Origin: Isoetes taiwanensis
Lineage: Eukaryota > Streptophyta > Lycopodiopsida > Isoetales > Isoetaceae
Assembly (NCBI GenBank): GCA_021234155.1
Contig: JAJEKV010000017.1
Location: forward strand, 8,035,253 to 8,099,252
Reading direction: 5' to 3'
Length of the DNA: 64,000 bases
The notes under the pieces were generated by a model. It saw nothing but the letters and a program-made list of their open reading frames with translations, did no database searches and was not told the DNA's origin. Within the stretch, counting starts at the first letter, position 1, and each line of letters begins with the position of its first letter. Both the position numbers and the translations under genes were made by a program. Positions 1-12,044 of this stretch are shown here, in pieces.

Positions 1-2758
1 TGATAGCCCTCAACCATACTCCGAAACAATACCAGGGGAACTGGACACGAAGTTAGACATGTTTCAGAAGCTTCTTATTGTGAGAATAATAAGGCCTGAT
101 AAAATGGTGTCAAGCATAAACATGTTTGTCTTGGTAAGCATGGGCCAGCGTTATGTAGAACCTCCAGGTTTTGATTTAGAAAGTGCATACAGAGATTCCA
201 GTCAAATTTCTCCACTCATTTTTGTCTTGTCACCTGGATCTGACCCAATGTCATCACTTCTCAAGTTTGCTGAAGTTGGCCGTCATGAGGTATAAGTCTT
301 CTTGGACGTTAAAATTCTATTTAATATTTCATAACATAGAATGGCCTAAGTGCATACTTTGCAATTCACATATCTAACATATGAATGTTCAGGTCCAAAG
401 TATCTCCCTGGGTCAAGGACAAGGGCCAAAAGCTGCTGCTCTGGTACAAACAGCAACTCAAATTGGCGTGTGGGTGGTTCTGCAAAATTGTCATCTGGCA
501 GCTTCTTGGATGCCACAGCTTGAGAGAATTTGTGAAGCAATGAACATGGATAATACCAATGCAGGATTCAGATTGTGGCTGACAAGCTACCCTTCTGAGC
601 AGTTCCCAGTAGCAATTTTACAAAGTAGCATCAAGATGACAAATGAATCTCCCAAAGGACTACGAGCTAATATGCTCCAGGTTCAAAATCAGAAATTTCA
701 TTGCCATTTCATGCAACTCACAGACATGTGAATATTAAACATGCTATTTGTTTTGCAGAGCTATCAAAGCTACCCACTTAACGATCCAAAGTTTTTCAAT
801 TTCTCCGGCGAAAAGGGCCCGATTTGGAGGAAAATGTTATTCGGCTTATGTTTGTTTCATGCAAGTGTGCAAGAAAGAGTCAAGTTTGGACCACTTGGAT
901 GGAACATCCCATATCAATTTAGTGATCCAGATCTTAAGATCAGCATGCGGCAGCTTCAATCTTTCTTGTTAGAATACCCAGAATCTGTACCATTTAAGGT
1001 ATTCTGACTGTAAACTTCGTAACCTTTAAACGGTGGCAGCTTTGCTTCACTATTCTAGAACAAAAGGGACATATTTGATACTGTGGATTTGACCTTCTGT
1101 AGGCCTTAATTTATGTCACGGGCGAGTGCAACTATGGTGGTAGAGTTACTGACGCACTTGATCGAAGAACATTGATGTGCTTGTTATCCACAATATACAA
1201 CCCCAAGATCCTTGACGATTCGTATAAGTTTTCGCCTTCAGGAATCTACTATGCACCTCCTGATGGTGAATATCAGGACTACATTGAGCATATTAAGCAA
1301 TTTCCTCTGATATCTTCACCAGAAGTTTTTGGATTGCATGAGAATGCTGACATCACAAAGGATCAGCAAGAAACGGATCTCTTATTATCTTCCATTCTTG
1401 CTACTCAGGTAAAGCTATGCACTAAACCTGTCATTCCAAGAGTTGCATATATCAGACACTTTGCAATCCTTATAGTGGTCTTTTCATCATGAAACAGAGT
1501 AGCACAAGATCTGTAGGTGGCCAAAGCAGAGACGAAGTTCTTTTGAAAATCGCAAAGGACATAGCAGATAGAATTCCACAGCCTTTTGACATTGAATTAG
1601 CTCGTTTTCGACATCCAGTACGATATGAAGAAAGCATGAACTCAGTTCTTCATCAAGAAATGGCACGTTATAATGGGCTCATTGAGGTGAGTATGCAATT
1701 TTTATATAAGTAATCTTATTCCCACCATCCCCTTTTTTTGGGACTTCTTAATGGGGAAATCCCCAGTTTCAAAGGTAAACGTAAGATGACTCCTCTTCAC
1801 CCTAACATCTAAAATGGCTACATACATACATGAATTGTGCCCCATTCAAAGTAGCCTTTCTACGGCTAGCAATCAAAGAAAGAAGTAAACTGAAAGAAAG
1901 ACGAAATTATCACCATTGTTAAAGTCTGGCCAAATACTGGCAGACAATTGTGATCCTGCCTAAAGACACAAGGTGTTAAATAAATACCTAACGCACAAAC
2001 CATGATTTCATTATCTTATCTGCACTACCTAGTTTTGATGTATATAATCATACAACGTTATCCTCTTCCAGGTTATAAGAAGCACCCTTAATACATTACA
2101 ACGTACTTTGAAGGGACTGGTCGCCATGTCAAGTGAAACGGAGAAGCTAGCTAATAGCATGTATCTTTCAAAAGTCCCAGCAGTATGGGCAGCGAAGTCA
2201 TATCCATCACTGAAACCCTTGCCTAGTTATGTAGCAGATTTGCTTGAAAGACTGCGCATGCTACAACGCTGGTTTGAACAAGGACGGCCACCACAGTTTT
2301 GGATTAGTGGTTTCTTCTTTACACACGCGTTTCTTACTGGAGTGTTGCAAAATTACGCAAGAAAGTACAAGATACCAATTGACAATGTGGGTTTTGAGTT
2401 CAAATGCTTACCGAAAAGCGTGGGCAAAGATGAGCAGCCCGAAGATGGAGTATACGTCTATGGCATGTTTCTTGAAGGCGCAAGATGGGATTTTGATAAG
2501 ATGAAATTGGCAGAGTCTCTGCCAAAAGTCCTTTACTATCCAGCTCCGAACCTTTGGTTATCTCCCTGTGAAGTATCTAAAAAGAAAAGCTTTCCTTGTT
2601 ATCACTGCCCCTTGTTTAGGACAGCAGAAAGACGTGGTGTTTTGGCAACAACAGGCCATTCATCCAATTTTGTATTTAATGTGGAACTACCTACTGACAT
2701 GCCTGAAGAACATTGGGTCAGAAGGGGGGTGGCTTTGCTTCTTCAATTGAGTGATTGA
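1..2758 (+). CDS. Axonemal dynein heavy chain, inner-arm type, C-terminal part (5' end outside window)
   Basis: Motor ATPase subunit of the sperm flagellum. Six exons fit one phase-0 model with GT-AG introns: 2-289 (open to the window edge), 393-680, 759-998, 1103-1408, 1498-1686 and 2072-2758, with introns of 103, 78, 104, 89 and 385 bp. They encode about 665 residues with hallmark dynein C-terminal motifs in the expected order: [106 protein letters not shown], and the terminal [10 protein letters not shown] before the TGA/stop at 2756-2758. This covers AAA6 and the C-terminal domain. The tail ([18 protein letters not shown]) resembles the DNAH7/DNAH3/DNAH12 group of single-headed inner-arm dyneins rather than outer-arm chains (family knowledge). 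No frameshift or stop is visible, so the gene is probably functional. The exact paralogue is uncertain. Confidence 0.93.
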
Positions 2759-2940
2759 TTCGAATCCGGTGTTACCTTGTAAAGTAAGGTATGATATGTA
2801 ACTTACAAGGGCATGTCATATTTTGCGGGCTATTACTTATTGTACATATGAGTTTATTCAAAGGAATCCAGATGTGTCTAAAATGCTACACTGGATGCAA
2901 ATATTAATCCAAGCTACTCAATTTACTAGACTTTAAGTTA

Positions 2941-3019
2941 AAGGGGTTCATCTCCCTGCTTGCCCATTACCTCAGATATGTATCTGAGGTAATGGGCTCT
3001 CAAGGGAGGTGAACCCCTT
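2941..3019. repeat. Near-perfect inverted repeat (hairpin) 180 bp downstream of the dynein stop
   Basis: Two arms of about 38 bp read inward from AAGGGGTTCA and outward to GAACCCCTT, meeting at GATATGTATC. Only a few mismatches separate the arms, and the inner 17 bp (GCCCATTACCTCAGATA) pair perfectly. The hairpin could be a tiny foldback/MITE remnant or lie in the 3' transcribed region of the dynein gene. Confidence 0.8.
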
Positions 3020-5690
3020 CATTGAATGCAAAGAAATAGCATTTGTCATTAAGAAGGATCTTGGTATATTACTAGTGACGAGCGCTTGAAGTTGTAGGGC
3101 ATTAATATCATCTTGTATTAATGACTGGTTTGATCGGTCTGATTTGCTTCCCATTTTTTTTGCTTTATCGACCTTTGTTTTGGCTTGGATAAATATGACT
3201 ACAATTTATTGGTTGTTTTGTATCGAGGATTGTACATTATAAGTAATCTAGGCATTCGCATAGCAAAATGGACATGAATTGATGTATCTAAGCGTGGACT
3301 GATTAGTGAAGAGAGGCAGGTGGCAAAACCTACCAGATACATATCCCACAAGGGAGATATATACTTGAGGATGACCCATTCTCCTCGTCTCTTACAAATT
3401 AAAAAATCCACAAGGAACAATTTCCTAAGGATGAAATAAACATGCAAATTTCCTACAAACTAAAAATCATCAAGATCGACATTTCAAATAATATATTGTT
3501 TTGGGGTGTCTAAGTGGACCCAAGTATGGGACCATAAAGATTGTATGTCACGCTATATTGAAAACTTTTTGGAAAGAAATTGGATGAGTTGCAATGGTCG
3601 TAAACTTGTACTCCTCAAATGCACATGTAATCACAATTCGTGGACCACATGAGAAATGTGTCTTGATCCAAATAGAGAATTGTGGCAGGCCAAATTATAC
3701 TGAACATGAACCACTATTAGAACTAAAAGTTGGCACCATAGGCAATAGTTTGATTTAGAACAAGAATTGAAGGCTCTCTTTTGGCTCGCAATTCTTCCCA
3801 TGTTGGCTCACAACTCCTTCCATTTTGACTGGAAACTATTCCCTATTATGGGTCAAGCTAATAACCTGGACAATGGTCATATTGCACTTTTTCTTGAGTA
3901 AAAAATAGAAAAAGATAAAACATTATTGATGAAAAAGCTAATAAATTATTGCTGGCCATTTCTATTAATTCAATCTGCTCTTCGTCATCATTTTCTTGCA
4001 CCTCATTATGGACATAATTATTCCGCATTACTCTAATCTTCTTGTGATGATGCTTTGCAAAATTCAACTTAGCTATAAATGCCTCTCTAATTCTTCGTGC
4101 AGTAGCCTTTGATCTTTTATGATGAATTATGTACTCAATCCAATGTTGTAAACTCACATCAGCACATAAATGGCAAAGCATCCAATTTGACCAAAAAAAC
4201 CATCAGCCTGAATAGGGACTCACCCCAAAATTCCAAATTCAGATATAAAACTTATCCTCCAAGAAACCTCGAGTCTCTATCTTGAAGAGAAACGAAATGT
4301 ATACAACAATGTTAAAGCCATTGAAAATTTGAGCTCAATATCAGATTATGCAAGAGCAAAACAATTAGACCAGATAGCAAAATACAAGGAAGTTACAAAG
4401 AAAACATGTAGACAAGGGAATAAGCAAATAAATTCCATCAAGAGACTGTGTGGCGTTGGCTAAAGTAAAACAAAATGCTTTGTAGCTTTTTTCTAACCAT
4501 GAATACATACAGGATATCTACAGCTTCATCATGCCATTTGCTAGCCGATATGCGCAGAGAACAACATCCAATTTGAGAAGCCATTTTGGCTCATATACAA
4601 AAATATAGGGTTGCTCCAGATGCAAATCTATTGTCTTTGCTATCTTGATGTTGATAATGAATGTCGGTATTTTGATGCTGATACAAATGCCATGTTTTTG
4701 CTGTTAGAGGCCAGACAAAGCAGCGATCAAGTTTTATATATGGAGAATCATGTGTCGGAGCAAAGGGAAAGACATGATAGAAAGAGCATGCCTGCATGAT
4801 GTTAGTGATAGAAAATGCAAACATGCCATCACCTCAAAACTTCATGATGAAAAAGGCAAAAAAAATGTTCCATGGCTCCTGAAAAGCCAAAAACAACGAG
4901 GACTATTTGACTCAAAAGCTCAAGATGCACCATGAGTACAAAACCTTATGTACAGACCTATTCTCATGCCATGTGCACTGTAGAAGCAAGTATACCATAA
5001 AGACACCTATGACACCCATGAAAAAAGAGCAATGGAATAATGACGTACTTACCCTAATGGAATTAACAACATAACCATCTCTAAGGAACATGATAACCCT
5101 CTTGTATGATAACTTGTGTACTAGAAAAAACACCATGTTCAACAAGAGATCAATTATCTGCGAACCCTATGTTCGTTGTAGCAGAGCTCCTCAAAGGCAG
5201 AAACTTTAGCATCTCGACATGAACAACATGAGATCTTGTTTCGAACGAAACATAAATATGCTCATCTGGATGAAATCATCCAAAAAAAATACCTCAAGGA
5301 CCAAAACCGATGAAATACCTTACATGAAAAAAAATGACATCTCATAAGACATACTATGGGCAACAAACAATGCAAAAAGGAGAGAGATATCTGGTGAAAA
5401 AACGATACAAGACGTTTTATGCAATAGACAAAAAACACGTTACAGCCAAAAACCAATGCAAAAAAGATAAAGACAAAAAATAAACAACCTAAGTCTCAAT
5501 AAATGAAAAGTCCAACTAACTAATGCCCATAAGTGTCCCTACAACAACAAAACAAAAGGGGCCAACTAAATAGGACCATACATGAACTGCAAATTGGTTT
5601 GGCTCATGTCTATTCAACAATAACCATTAATGTGCCTCTAAACAACATGAAAATTTCATGCAACGATGTATATGTAACTAGCAACACAAC
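3020..5690. other. Intergenic, no convincing gene
   Basis: AT-rich sequence with scattered stops in all frames. The longest open stretch is on the minus strand at 3858-4181 (about 107 codons). It has a basic, His/Lys-rich middle (KHHHKKIRVMRNN) followed by an acidic patch. I recognise no domain and no coding neighbour, so it may be a decayed transposase fragment or chance. Confidence 0.5.
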
Positions 5691-5699
5691 AAAAAATTA

Positions 5700-6085
5700 C
5701 CCCAAATAATCGAGGTCGAAAAATGGTCTACTGAAAAACTTGAATCTAACAATTGTATATTGAGAGACGTGGACCCATGACCATGAAGAGAAATACGATC
5801 CCAAACAAATGACTCTGAAAAATGGTCTATTGAGCGACTTGAACCCAAACAATAAGATCCAAAAATTTATGTATTGAGAGACTTGAACCCATGACCATGT
5901 AAGATAATGTATTGAGAGTCAGATAAAATTGAATATGAAAACCCATGACTATGTAAGATAATGTATTGAGAGTCAGATAAAATTGAATATGAAAAAATCA
6001 TCAATACAAAGACTTGGATCCAAACAATTGAATCCAAAAAATTGCATACAAAGTGACTTGAACCCATGACCTCGAAAGTGAAAAC
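5700..6085. repeat. Degenerate tandem repeat tract
   Basis: The motif ttgagagacttgaaccc followed by atgaccatg recurs at about 5760, 5875, 5940 and 6055 in variant forms. One 54-bp unit is repeated almost exactly (5887-5940 and 5941-5994, one difference). On the minus strand the recurring atgggttcaagtc resembles a tRNA B-box, so the array may have grown from a SINE remnant; that is inference. Confidence 0.75.
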
Positions 6086-6089
6086 CATC

Positions 6090-8284
6090 TACCTATTAAG
6101 TTTGCACAATTCGTTTGGTATTGGGGGAGGGTATTCTCGCAATGGTGGAAACGATGATTTGGTTTTTTTGCCCTTTTTTTTGCTTCACCATTGATTCGAT
6201 GTTTAAGTTCTTGCTTTAAGAAGCCATGGTTTTTTTTTTTTTCCCTCCGCTACAACCATGAGTTCGATCGAGACCTTAGAAAATTGCAGGACATTTTTTC
6301 TCCAAAAAGATAGTGACTGCCGATCTGGCATTATACCCATTATACAACACATCACACTAAGTTGTATTTAAATTTTACACTGTTGATAATATATCAAATA
6401 AAATAACATCGACTTTACGTAAAGGAACCAACGGGTCAAAGCATGGAGGTGGGGACACTTTGATAGGGAAGAAAAATATTTTTCTTTTATTTTTTGATAT
6501 TTTCCCTGTTCATATTACTGAAAAATTTCAGAGTAAAAATAAATAAAGTTTTTAGCATTAGGTGCTTAGGGGTGCTTGGTCGGCGAAAATGCCCCCCAAT
6601 GCTTTGACCCCAACTTATAGGGAAGGTATTGTCCTGAAAAGAGAAGCAGAAGCGATCCCCAAAGGATTGCAACACAATCTAAGTTAAGCCTCGACTTTAA
6701 GTTTAGACTCCAGGGATTAGATCCCAGTCTCTCTAAAGAGAGGTTACCACTTCCTCCAACAAGTCATAATGAAAACATTGATGAGAATAGCTTTCCAAAA
6801 ACATAATGTATGAAACTGTCAAACTCTCTTAACCTGGACTCAATCTGAAAACGAAGTTTTACCACAGTAAACAACAGAACCGAAACCTGAGTTTGATCAC
6901 GGAGGATGAAAACTGATGAACCATCTAAGGTCCAAATAAAAGGAGGACCCAGCAATCATCCAAACCAAAACAACGAACAATCTAGAGATCTCCAGTAACT
7001 CTCCTGCAACAAGCCCACCATCCAGATGAACAGACTGAGAATCCAGGAGATTGATTGATTTGGCCCTTAAAAAATGAAGACGGATCCATCAAGCCATCCA
7101 CAAGCAAATGAAAAACCAGGATCAAGCAAGCCAAGCTGGGCCCAAATTGAGTCCCTACTACAAAAGAAAACTAGGGCCACCACCGACATATCCAAAATCG
7201 GAAGAATCCCTGATAAAAAAGAACCCAAAAGCATGAAATAAGAACCTGAGAAGCCAGATAACCGGCACATCCTTGGCGAAAAAAAGCTTGATGTAGAGTC
7301 TAAGATGGGGACACATTCATGATACCCACTGCCAAAATTTTGCGAAAGAAAAAGGTGTGGCGGTTAGAAATGATACAATCATCAATTCAAGGTAAAAACC
7401 CTTGTCAACATCAGAACGCCAAAACCCAATGGCCTCAAGTAGATTCCTGCAAAGCAATCACTGCTAGAGAAAGAACAAAGCCGAAATAGGAAGAACGAAA
7501 AAACCTAAATCCCAGACTACACAAGGAATTTTTACCGAGAATAACTACTCCATGAACGACATGTAGAAGAAGCTGGCAATGGCCGGATCCAAGCCAGAGC
7601 CTAGCCGCCAACATTGCATACAAGCTCCCGGTTCAAACCAAATAGAACCATAAACCACTCCCAGAAGTGAGACTAGAATTGCTTAAACTAGATAATCGCT
7701 CAAGATGATTGCTAGAGATGTGGGTCACTCAAAGCTCAAAAGCTGAAGTGGATCGTTCACAACAAATCAGAAACTAATTAGGTAGGATAGAAACTTGTAG
7801 AGCCCAAAATGAGTAGAATGGAAAGGAGCTCAAAACGCCGATGATTGCAAAAGAGGAAGGAGGCGGTATAAATAGGAGATGCAAGGTAAGGCGTTCCCAT
7901 CTAAGGAATGTCAGTTCTATGCAATAGAACCGTGGCATTACATAATTATAAGCCTATATTTATAATAACTTATACAATTATATAGCTGTAACAATTATTA
8001 TTATAAAAGTTTGCATATATAATATTATCACAACAAATTTAGGAGTTCATAGTTAAGTCTAAAATCTATGACTCCTGTCTTCTCGTAACATGCTCCCTCC
8101 TCCATGCTTCCCTTCACTGGCCTGCACAAGTAGCACATTACGTTATTTAAGTTAATAAGTTAGTGGTTTTAGGGGACCACCCCTCTAATTACCTCCTTGA
8201 GACAAACTACTAGCTCAAGGTTACCCCTACTACCTTGCACTCGATCATGGCCCAAAGGATTTAAGCTTAAGGACCATTTAAGAT
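6090..8284. other. Intergenic, no gene recognised
   Basis: Short ORFs only, none with a recognisable motif. There is a canonical TATAAATA-like element at about 7868 (ggtataaatagg) on the plus strand and a strongly AT-rich stretch at 7930-8050. These could belong to an old LTR, but no partner LTR was found. Confidence 0.4.
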
Positions 8285-8800
8285 GATCATATCATCGCCC
8301 ATGATCGGGTGCTACCTTGTACAAGATCCCCTTGATCATATACGCTCGCAGTGCCTCATGCCCCTGGGGGTTTAACCTAGGGAATGTCTTAAACGATCCC
8401 ATCATTGCGCATGATCATGCTTACTTCATCATGAGCCCCCTATGGTCATGTGCACGTGCCCTGCATCGTAGCATAGAGAATATCCTAATGATGATCCCAT
8501 CATCGCCCACGATCCCGTGCCTACTCGTGCATGACCTCTTCAGTCATGCCCACCCGTAGTGCATTGTGGCCCCGAAGGTTTTAGCTAGGGAACCCTCTAC
8601 TGATCTCATCATCGCCCACTATGTTGCGCTCCTCTCACATCACCCTCCCGGTCATGCGCACTCTTGGTGCGTACTGGCCCTGAGAATGCCTTGGGGAGGA
8701 TCTCATTATCGCCTACACTCCAAGATCTTCGTGTATGCATCTCACTACCCTAGAATGCATACGCTTTCCTGCACTTACACTAAGGCATACACAAGCTTAG
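8285..8800. repeat. Tandem repeat of about 97-110 bp, five degenerate units
   Basis: The phrase gatc-cat-catcgccca-gatc recurs starting at about 8285, 8395, 8493, 8602 and 8699, each time followed by a gcatg/gtgc-rich stretch. The tract lies immediately downstream (in element orientation) of the gypsy chromodomain at 8894-9094. It may therefore be the 3' untranslated repeat region of that element. The short plus-strand ORFs here are by-products of the repeat. Confidence 0.7.
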
Positions 8801-8893
8801 CTAAGAGCACCTGACGAGTTGGCATCGACCAATTCGGAGATGACTTGGCCGTTTGCTCCAAGAATTCTGGGTATTGCTTCTCTAGATCTTGCT

Positions 8894-9094
8894 TTAATAC
8901 CATGTTGCATCTTCCATGGGCAAGTGCTTCCACTTGACCAAGTATTGGAGGAACTGAGACCTTATTGTCTCCTTAAATGCTTTGTCGAGAATTAGCTCGG
9001 GGACTATCTCGATTTGCTTCTCCATCATCTCCAACAAATTTGGAGTCTCCAAAACCTCCTCTGGGTTTGGAGTATGCCTCTTAAGTAGGCTCAT
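8894..9094 (-). pseudogene. Gypsy integrase C-terminal chromodomain fragment
   Basis: Open frame of about 66 codons ending in a chromodomain core (YLVKWKHLPMEDATWY), with the aromatic and W-K-x-L pattern typical of retrotransposon chromodomains that target integration to chromatin marks. It is preceded by a linker rich in E and L. It is separated by frame breaks from the integrase core upstream. Confidence 0.8.
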
Positions 9095-9399
9095 GTGGAA
9101 GACTTTGTGGACCCTTTAGATGGACAGGCAACTCGAGCTTGTAGGCTTGGCTCCCTATTCACTCCAAAATCTTGAAAGGTCCCGCTCACCTTGGAGCAAG
9201 CTTCTTACAATTGTTGATGTGAAGCTTCGCTTGCTTGACCTTTACTTGAGCCAACTTTATCTCCCACAACAAACTCTCGAGGAGTTTTATGTCTATCTGC
9301 TAGACTCTTCTGATGTGCTTTATTGTTTGAAGATATTCTCGCACTTCTACTGCAAGCTGCTGCTTATCTACCGTCATTGTTGAGAAATTTCCACCTTGG

Positions 9400-10094
9400 G
9401 CACTAGATTGTGCCACGTATCTGTGGTCAAGCGTTGATAACTATAACTGATCATGAAGCGAGACATGTTCGATGACTCTTGCTTCGTATAATTATACGTA
9501 ACTCGACTAGGTGGATGTAATCGGTCCATTTGGGTTGCTTGTTCAAAACATAGTTTCTCAACATATCCTCCAAGATTCTGTTGGTGCGCTCCATTGGCCC
9601 GTCTGACTGCAGATGACAAGCAAAACTCATCCACGACTTCGCAGATCGTGTTGAAGAAGTCTTATTAAAAGGCGCTGAAGATCTTCGGATCCCTATTGGT
9701 GATGATCGCCTTGTGCATTTCATGTAGCCTAAAAAAAATCTCTTACATAGAAAACACGGATAGATCTAAAGCTATTGCTGTGGTGCGGCATGGCAAGAAT
9801 GTGCCCCCTTTGATAACTTATCTACCACAACCATCAAGGCATCAAAGCTCCATGTTGTCCTTGGAAGGCCCGCTATGAAATTATGATGATGACTTCCCAC
9901 TTGATGTCTGGCACCGCCCAAGGTTCCAAAACTCCTGGGTTTCGAAGTTGTTCTACCTTTGTCTGCTGACCCAACTGACATTCCTGGATATACCTGACTA
10001 TATGTTTCTTCATGCTCGGCCAGAAGTAGCTACTTCTAATTTCTAAGTAGGCCTTTATAAATCTTGCATGGCCGGTAATAGGGCTATCATGCAT
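9400..10094 (-). pseudogene. Gypsy integrase, zinc-binding and catalytic core fragments
   Basis: Minus-strand fragments match the integrase HHCC region (HDSPITGHARFIKAYL, SSYFWPSMKKHIVRYIQECQ, with the second Cys replaced after LGQQ), then the region after the central Asp (PDIKWEVI), then the late core (QSDGPMERTNRILEDMLRNY). The pieces lie in different frames, so indels have accumulated. Related copies normally encode this as one pol polyprotein. Confidence 0.8.
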
Positions 10095-12044
10095 GTTATG
10101 TAAGATTAGCTTCGTACTCCTGATGCTTCAGGTATGCATAGCTTGTTCTTGTGATATAGAGGATTGCCTTCCTTTTTAAAATGTTTGAAGGTCTTTCTTT
10201 CCTTTTCTGTCCTTGCGCTCTTGCAAAGACTAGCCCATACGTGCTTGAACTCCATGGAGGAGATGGCTTCTTCTATCTTCTTGCCGAAGTGGAGATGGCA
10301 TTGCCAAAAGCTTGCCAATAAGTGGCGACATTTTAGCATCTCCAGGCTTTCCTCAAATGGGCTGATTGCTCTTCCATTGATTTGCTGTAGATCTCGATGT
10401 CGTCGAAGAAAAGTTGATGACGAACTCATCCAGGAAATCTTTGAAGATGTCATTCTTCAAGTGCATAAAAGTCGGTGGAGCATTCGATAGACTCAGGGGC
10501 ATCAATGTGAACTCATAGTGCGCATACCGTGTTCTGAAGCAGTCTTATAAATATCTTCCCCCTTCATCCTTATTTTATGATTGCCCGACCTTAAGTCGAT
10601 TTTGTAGAAGAATCTTGCTCCTTGGGGTTGATCCATTACATCGTCTGCTTGTTGAACTGCCGATGGTTGATAATCTTTAGACTTCCATCCTGGCCGAAAG
10701 GATCCCCAAGTCGAGCAACTCCTACAACTGCTTCTTGAGCTCTGCTAGCTCGGAAGTGCTCATTCTATAAAGAGCTTTGCTGGTTGGCTCTGCATCTGGT
10801 GCAAGAGTGATTTCAGACTTTACACCTCTATAGGGCAAAAGCTCTCAAATTTCATCCAGAGGTATATCATGGGACTTCTATATTAGCTTAGCAATTGGCA
10901 GAGGCAACTGTTCCGAAGTAGAATCTTCCTTCTTACTCTTGTTGTCGGTGTAGCTTAGGTATGTACGACCTCATTCCTCATGATGCACTTAAGTAGTTGC
11001 TTCGCTGACATGCGTTGCGTGACTGAAATTACTTCCTTAACTTTAATTACAAGGTACTTGCCCTTTGGTGCTGGGATAAACATCTCTTGCTTATTATAAT
11101 CAATTATTGTCTTAGTTGGCTTTAATATTCCATGCCTATTATGAGGTCATACTTACCAATGTACATAAGTTGGCGCCGATGCTCTACTTTGCTCCGCTTA
11201 ATGTTGATGTTGAACTTGACTCTTCTTCCTTTGGTGCTGCTAATTGCTCAGCCTTTCCATACTTACTAGCCTAGATTTAGACTTAAGAGTCTTGCTCTTA
11301 AAGATGTCCACCATCTAGGAGGTACAAGGTTATAGGTTAAAGAATTATTTACATAAATCCTATGGTCGCAATGTTTGGTCGAGATGACATTTCCTTTGGA
11401 CATAAAACTATGCAATTGAATAATTATTCTTGTTTTAGATCTAATCTATACTCTAAGATCTCCCCTTTTTCTTGCTTGTTACCCTCTTGAAATAGTCCTA
11501 TTTAAGAAGTTGGCCAGACTTATTAGATTGCTTCCCTTCATTTGGTCGGGTTATTCCTCTTGTTGTGGAGGTATTCATCATATACATGGTCAACAGTTAT
11601 CCTATTATTGAATCCTGCTTAGCGAAGTGATCAAGCTCATGAAGAAGTTCCAATATGTTGGATATCTGTCAGCAATGTATATAGTTTTAGTACTCCATAC
11701 TTGTTTCTTACCAGTCCTTGAAGTTTTGCTCAATTCTTGGGTCTTCTAAAAGAAATGAGACAAATCTACTCGAAATTTCGTCACAATACCATCATGGACG
11801 TTATCACCCATAATTCTAAGATATTCAACTATCTGATACGTCCTCTAGCTTGCTTAAAGCTGGTGTGGTCGTTAGCTGTTGGAGTAGCAAGGCAATTGCT
11901 GATTGCCTAACTATAGCCTGTTGTATTGTTTATGTTATCTAAATCAAGAAGGGTCGTTGCTGAATTCTTCATAAACTGTATTGTTTATATTATCAGTTGG
12001 TGTTATTGGTGTTGTTGATGTTACTGGTCGTTGGCAAATTCTTC

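Larger units (their letters stand above)
8894..11950 (-). mobile_element. Decayed Ty3/gypsy chromovirus
   Basis: In minus-strand order: gag remnants near 11.5-11.9 kb; a protease-RT linker near 11150-10990 (KYDLIIGMEY, then VTQRMSAKQLL); RT pieces near 10.6-10.4 kb ([31 protein letters not shown]); integrase zinc-binding and core pieces at 10094-9400 (GHARFIKAYL, YFWPSMKKHIVRYIQECQ, QSDGPMERTNRILEDMLRNY); and a C-terminal chromodomain at 9094-8894 (FLQYLVKWKHLPMEDATWY). Frames shift repeatedly and stops are frequent, so the copy is dead. The chromodomain places it among chromoviruses. No LTR pair was found. Its linker is clearly homologous, though divergent, to that of the plus-strand element at 12.0-14.6 kb. 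Confidence 0.85.

Noticed and set aside
8285-8800. CRISPR-like array
   Set aside because: The units are degenerate, without constant short repeats and unique spacers, and the context is a plant retrotransposon.
8317-8814. Two plus-strand ORFs of about 80 codons
   Set aside because: They run through the tandem repeat and have repeat-driven His/Pro/Ser composition.
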